DNA of 62,757 nt from Alphaproteobacteria bacterium (GTDB taxonomy: Bacteria; Pseudomonadota; Alphaproteobacteria; Caulobacterales; Caulobacteraceae): positions 1 to 62,757 of the forward strand of contig JAHJME010000003.1 in the NCBI GenBank assembly GCA_018821435.1. Direction: 5' to 3'. Under the pieces are notes generated by a model. That model searched no databases and was not told the origin of the DNA. It was given only the letters and a program-made list of their open reading frames with translations. This document shows positions 59,764 through 62,757 of the stretch, one piece after another. Position numbers and translations under genes: made by a program. The number at the start of each line of letters is the position of its first letter. Position 1 is the stretch's first letter.

Positions 59764-59787
59764 AATAAAGTCTAGTGAAGCAAGTCA
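59764..59787 (-). promoter_or_regulatory. Local operator motif, copy H
   Basis: Minus strand reads TGACTTGCTTCACTAGACTT then TATT: ACTTGC, seven bases, GACTTT. It ends 67 bases before the TBDR start, next to copy G. Confidence 0.6.
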
Positions 59788-59853
59788 GTCGACGTCGGGG
59801 ATTTGGCCCGCGCCGGCGGTAGAAAATGGCTGCGGCCGAACTGGGGAAACGAG

Positions 59854-62091
59854 ATGACCAAACGGACCATGACCTGGCTGGCGACGTCGGCTGTCGGCGC
59901 GCTGTCGATGATCGCCGCGCCCGCCGTGGCGCAGACCGCCGCCCCCGCCGACCACGGCGCGGCGCTGGAAGAGGTGATCGTCACCGCGAACCGCCGCGAG
60001 AGCCGGCTTCAGGACGTGCCCGCCGCCATCAGCGCCGTCACCAGCAACCAGCTCGAACGCAGCCGGATCGTCGACCTGGGATCGCTGGCCTCCAGCGTGC
60101 CGTCCTTCAGCATGACCGAAGGCTCGGGCCTGGCGAAGGAACTCAGCATCCGCGGCGTCACCAGCGTGCGGATCGTCGACGCCTCGGCCGAGCCGTCGGT
60201 GGGTGTGTTCGTGGACGAAATCTACATCTCGCGGAATGGCTCGGCCTTCACCGACTTCTTCGACCTTGACCGGATCGAGGTGATCCGTGGGCCGCAGGGC
60301 GTGCTGCTGGGCAAGAACGTGGTGGGCGGCGCGATCAGCGTGATCACCGCCAAGCCGAAGTTCGACAACCAGGGCAGCGCGACGGTTTCGCTGGGCAACT
60401 ACGACGCCATCAAGACCAGCGGCTTCGTCACCGGGCCGCTGACCGACACCCTGGCCGCGCGCGTGGCGTTCCAGACGCGCAGCCGCTCCGGCTATGGCCG
60501 CAACATCGTGCTGAAGAGCGACGTGGACGACCTGAAGTCCTATCAGGTGCGCGCCGAGCTGCTCTACCGCGCCGAAGGCGCGGATCTGCAGGCGCTGCTC
60601 ACCGCCGACTACGGGTCCAGCGAGAACAACGGCGCCCCGGCCCGCGACCTCACGGACGACCCCTTCACCGCCGGGCTGGGCGTGCTCAGCGTCTATCGCG
60701 CCACGAACAACATCGGTCCGCGCGACAGCACCAGCCCGCAACACGAGTATGTGCGGTCCATCGGTCGCGGCGCGTCGCTGCGCATCGACTGGGGCGCGTT
60801 CGCCGGCGCCAAGCTGACGGCGATCACCGGCTATCGGAATTCAAAGGGCGACGTCGGCTACAACCAGCTGGGCATCGGCTCGCCGCCAGGGCTGGTGGAC
60901 ACCTACTACGCCTACGCCGAGCGGCCCAAGACCTGGAGCCAGGAAGTCCGGCTGGTGTCCGACCTGCCGGAGAGCCGTCTCGACTGGATCGTCGGCGCCT
61001 ATCACCAGGAAGACCACGTCACCCGGTTCGACTCGAACAAGGCCACGACCAATACCGCTATCGCGGCGCTGGACGGCACGTTCCTCTACGCCAACAAGGC
61101 GCACCTCAAGACCTCGGCGATCTTCGGCCAGGTCGGCTTCAAGCTGACCGAGCAACTGAAGGTCACCGCCGGCGTCCGCTACACAAAGGACGACAAAGAC
61201 GGCCGCCGCACCGCGACCTGTCTCGAGGATCGCGGCTCGGGCCTGCCGGACGGCGTGTGCGTCGCCGCCCTGGCGCTGGCCGGCGGCCAGTCCTTCACCG
61301 TCGACTACGGCCAGAAGTGGGACGCCGTGACGCCGCAGGCGATCGTGGAGTACCGCCCCAACGAGCAGATCATGCTGTATGCGAGCGCCGCCAAGGGCTT
61401 TAAGGGCGGCGGCTGGGATCACCTGCCGGCCACCGCGGCGGCCGCGCGGATCAGCTACGATCCTGAGAAGGTCACGAACTACGAGGTGGGCGTGAAGTCC
61501 GACTTCCTCGACCGCCGGCTCCGGCTGAACGTGTCCGCCTTCAACATGGACTACAAGGATCTGCAGGTTCAGCAGCTCGTCGTCGAGTGCCTCTGCACGG
61601 TGACCAGCAACGCCGGCACCGCCAAGATCAAGGGCGTCGAGGGCGAGACCATCTTCGCCGTCACCGACGGTCTGCAGCTGTTCGCCTCGGCCTCCCTGTT
61701 GGACGCCAAGTACGACAAGTTCATCGACAGCAGCGGCGCGAATTTCTCGGGCAACCGCATTCCGCGCTCGCCCAAGTACAAGTACGACATCGGCGCCTCC
61801 TACGAGTTCAGCCTGGGCGACTGGGACCGGGCCTTCAGCCTGCGGACCAACTACACCCGCGAGGGCAAGATCTTCTGGACGCCGCAGAACACCATTTCGC
61901 GGGACTCCTACGGCACCTGGGACGCGTCGCTGCGCGTCGCACCGCCCAAGGCGCCGTGGGTCGTGTCGGTGTGGGGCAAGAACCTGTCAAACACCCGCTA
62001 CTCGGTCGCCTCCCAGACCTTCTTCGGCGACCTGATGAACTACTACGCGCCGCCGCGCACCTATGGGGTCGACCTGACCTACGCCTTCTGA
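59854..62091 (+). CDS. TonB-dependent outer-membrane receptor
   Basis: A 745-aa TBDR of the same subgroup as those at 5935 and 23448: signal peptide at about 1-25 (APAVAQ), TonB-box-like LEEVIVTANRR near 40-50, plug with IEVIRGPQGVLLGKNVVGG, barrel ending YGVDLTYAF. CTGGGGAAACGAG precedes the ATG at 59854. Its operator (copy H) ties it to the catabolic cluster, so it should import that pathway's substrate. Confidence 0.95.
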   Translation: MTKRTMTWLATSAVGALSMIAAPAVAQTAAPADHGAALEEVIVTANRRESRLQDVPAAISAVTSNQLERSRIVDLGSLASSVPSFSMTEGSGLAKELSIRGVTSVRIVDASAEPSVGVFVDEIYISRNGSAFTDFFDLDRIEVIRGPQGVLLGKNVVGGAISVITAKPKFDNQGSATVSLGNYDAIKTSGFVTGPLTDTLAARVAFQTRSRSGYGRNIVLKSDVDDLKSYQVRAELLYRAEGADLQALLTADYGSSENNGAPARDLTDDPFTAGLGVLSVYRATNNIGPRDSTSPQHEYVRSIGRGASLRIDWGAFAGAKLTAITGYRNSKGDVGYNQLGIGSPPGLVDTYYAYAERPKTWSQEVRLVSDLPESRLDWIVGAYHQEDHVTRFDSNKATTNTAIAALDGTFLYANKAHLKTSAIFGQVGFKLTEQLKVTAGVRYTKDDKDGRRTATCLEDRGSGLPDGVCVAALALAGGQSFTVDYGQKWDAVTPQAIVEYRPNEQIMLYASAAKGFKGGGWDHLPATAAAARISYDPEKVTNYEVGVKSDFLDRRLRLNVSAFNMDYKDLQVQQLVVECLCTVTSNAGTAKIKGVEGETIFAVTDGLQLFASASLLDAKYDKFIDSSGANFSGNRIPRSPKYKYDIGASYEFSLGDWDRAFSLRTNYTREGKIFWTPQNTISRDSYGTWDASLRVAPPKAPWVVSVWGKNLSNTRYSVASQTFFGDLMNYYAPPRTYGVDLTYAF

Positions 62092-62095
62092 CCCC

Positions 62096-62130
62096 AAGGC
62101 CGGCGGGGCGACTGTGGCTTAGCCGGCCTT
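62096..62130. terminator. Bidirectional terminator hairpin between two receptors
   Basis: AAGGCCGGC and GCCGGCCTT form a nine-pair stem with a 17-base loop in the gap between the convergent receptor genes. It ends in TT on the plus strand and begins with AA, so it can serve both directions. Confidence 0.6.
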
Positions 62131-62132
62131 CC

Positions 62133-62757
62133 TCAGAAGAACAGCTTGCGGAAGCTGATACGCACCTGCCGGCCCAGCGGATCGAGATAGTCCGGCTGGA
62201 AGTTGATCGGCGTGTCGCCGGCGGCGGTGTGAACCTGCTGGCGGGCGTCGAACAGGTTGTCGACCGAGAGCGAGACCCGCGCGCCACGCAGCCACGGGTA
62301 CTTCTGCCGCGCCCAGGGCTGGGCGCCGAGATCGGCGAACAGGCGGACGTTCACCGTGGTCAGGTCGTCGAACGTCAGCGCGCCGGTGGCGCTGCCGTCG
62401 ACCCGCGAACTGCTCTGCCAGCGGGCGTTCATCGACAGGCCGTAGCCGTTGCGCGACGCATTGGCCTGCAAGTCGACCTGGTGGCGAGACGTGCCGCCGG
62501 AGTTGCCCAGGGCCGAGCCGTCCAGCAGGTCCAACTTGGCGACGCCCGGCCGGATCAGGATCTCATCCTCCAGGCGCAGCGTATGATAGAGGCCGATCTG
62601 CAGGTTGCCGCTGTTGCGTCCGCCGCCGGGGAAACGGCCGGGGCCGAACCCGCCGGGGCCGCCCGGTCCGCCGAAACCGGGACCGCCGCCACCGGGAGGG
62701 CCGAAGCCGCCGTCAGGCGGCCGGACGTCGGGCGCGCGCTCGCCGCCGCCCTGTGCC
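62133..62757 (-). CDS. TonB-dependent receptor, C-terminal part with Gly-rich loop
   Basis: The minus-strand frame is open from the window edge to a stop at 62133 (about 208 codons). The last about 130 residues are TBDR barrel strands (VRLFADLGAQPWARQKYPWL, VSLSVDNLFDAR) ending in FRKLFF. Upstream, about 62590-62740 encodes a Gly/Pro/Phe-rich loop (GFGPPGGGGPGFGGPGGPGG), then barrel strands (IGLYHTLRLEDEILI). Such insertions occur in a subgroup of Caulobacterales receptors. The N-terminus, plug and signal peptide lie outside the window, so the start is unknown. Confidence 0.75.
   Translation of the reverse strand, partial: AQGGGERAPDVRPPDGGFGPPGGGGPGFGGPGGPGGFGPGRFPGGGRNSGNLQIGLYHTLRLEDEILIRPGVAKLDLLDGSALGNSGGTSRHQVDLQANASRNGYGLSMNARWQSSSRVDGSATGALTFDDLTTVNVRLFADLGAQPWARQKYPWLRGARVSLSVDNLFDARQQVHTAAGDTPINFQPDYLDPLGRQVRISFRKLFF

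Overview
The window is GC-rich bacterial DNA with strong third-position GC. Its gene content points to an alphaproteobacterium of the Caulobacterales (Phenylobacterium or Caulobacter-like): four TonB-dependent receptors (TBDRs), AraC/TBDR/hydrolase uptake modules, a PEPxxWA-CTERM protein and many small alphaproteobacterial hypothetical genes. This placement is inferred from content; there is no rRNA or other phylogenetic marker apart from one tRNA-Leu.

Layout. 1-4.3 kb: small secreted and hypothetical genes, a frameshifted remnant, a LysR regulator, a YciI-like protein and an SDR. 4.6-11.2 kb: uptake/catabolism module 1 (AraC regulator divergent from TBDR, alpha/beta hydrolase, SDR, MFS). 11.5-17 kb: animal-type haem peroxidase, exported asparaginase, PEP-CTERM protein and hypotheticals. 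17-21.1 kb: large TBDR followed by a two-lobed retropepsin-like protein, with a clear intrinsic terminator between them. 21.4-26.9 kb: small exported protein, then module 2 (AraC, TBDR, serine hydrolase). 27.2-32.2 kb: CHASE2 / small exported protein / M48 peptidase operon and an LprI-like lipoprotein.

32.8-45.8 kb is a defence-type island. Dcm-type cytosine methylase and Vsr repair nuclease lie on the minus strand. Divergent from them is a tightly overlapping plus-strand operon: MORC/MutL-like GHKL ATPase, Z1-type SF2 helicase, PD-(D/E)XK nuclease, AIPR protein. Convergent with it is a very large protein (1130 aa) built from four RNA polymerase alpha-CTD-like helix-hairpin-helix repeats, a sigma-70 region-4-like HTH and several winged HTHs including a HARE/RNAP-delta-like one. 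GHKL/Z1/nuclease/methylase combinations are known from comparative genomics. The transcription-machinery-like giant at the tail of the operon is the least explained part and the strongest candidate for something new. A tRNA-Leu(CAA) marks the far edge.

46.8-62 kb is a third catabolic cluster: serine hydrolase, tandem HxlR regulator, acyl-CoA dehydrogenase, SCP2-type thiolase, two acyl-CoA ligases, SnoaL-like protein, nitronate monooxygenase, carotenoid/stilbene oxygenase, MFS, TBDR and part of another TBDR. Nine copies of one motif (ACTTGC, seven bases, RACTWT) lie before its transcription units, two in each of the four divergent promoter regions. This suggests a single local regulon, plausibly controlled by the tandem HxlR protein. 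A separate family of about 45-bp intergenic repeats (eight copies) is scattered over 0.8-32.8 kb and was not found beyond that point.
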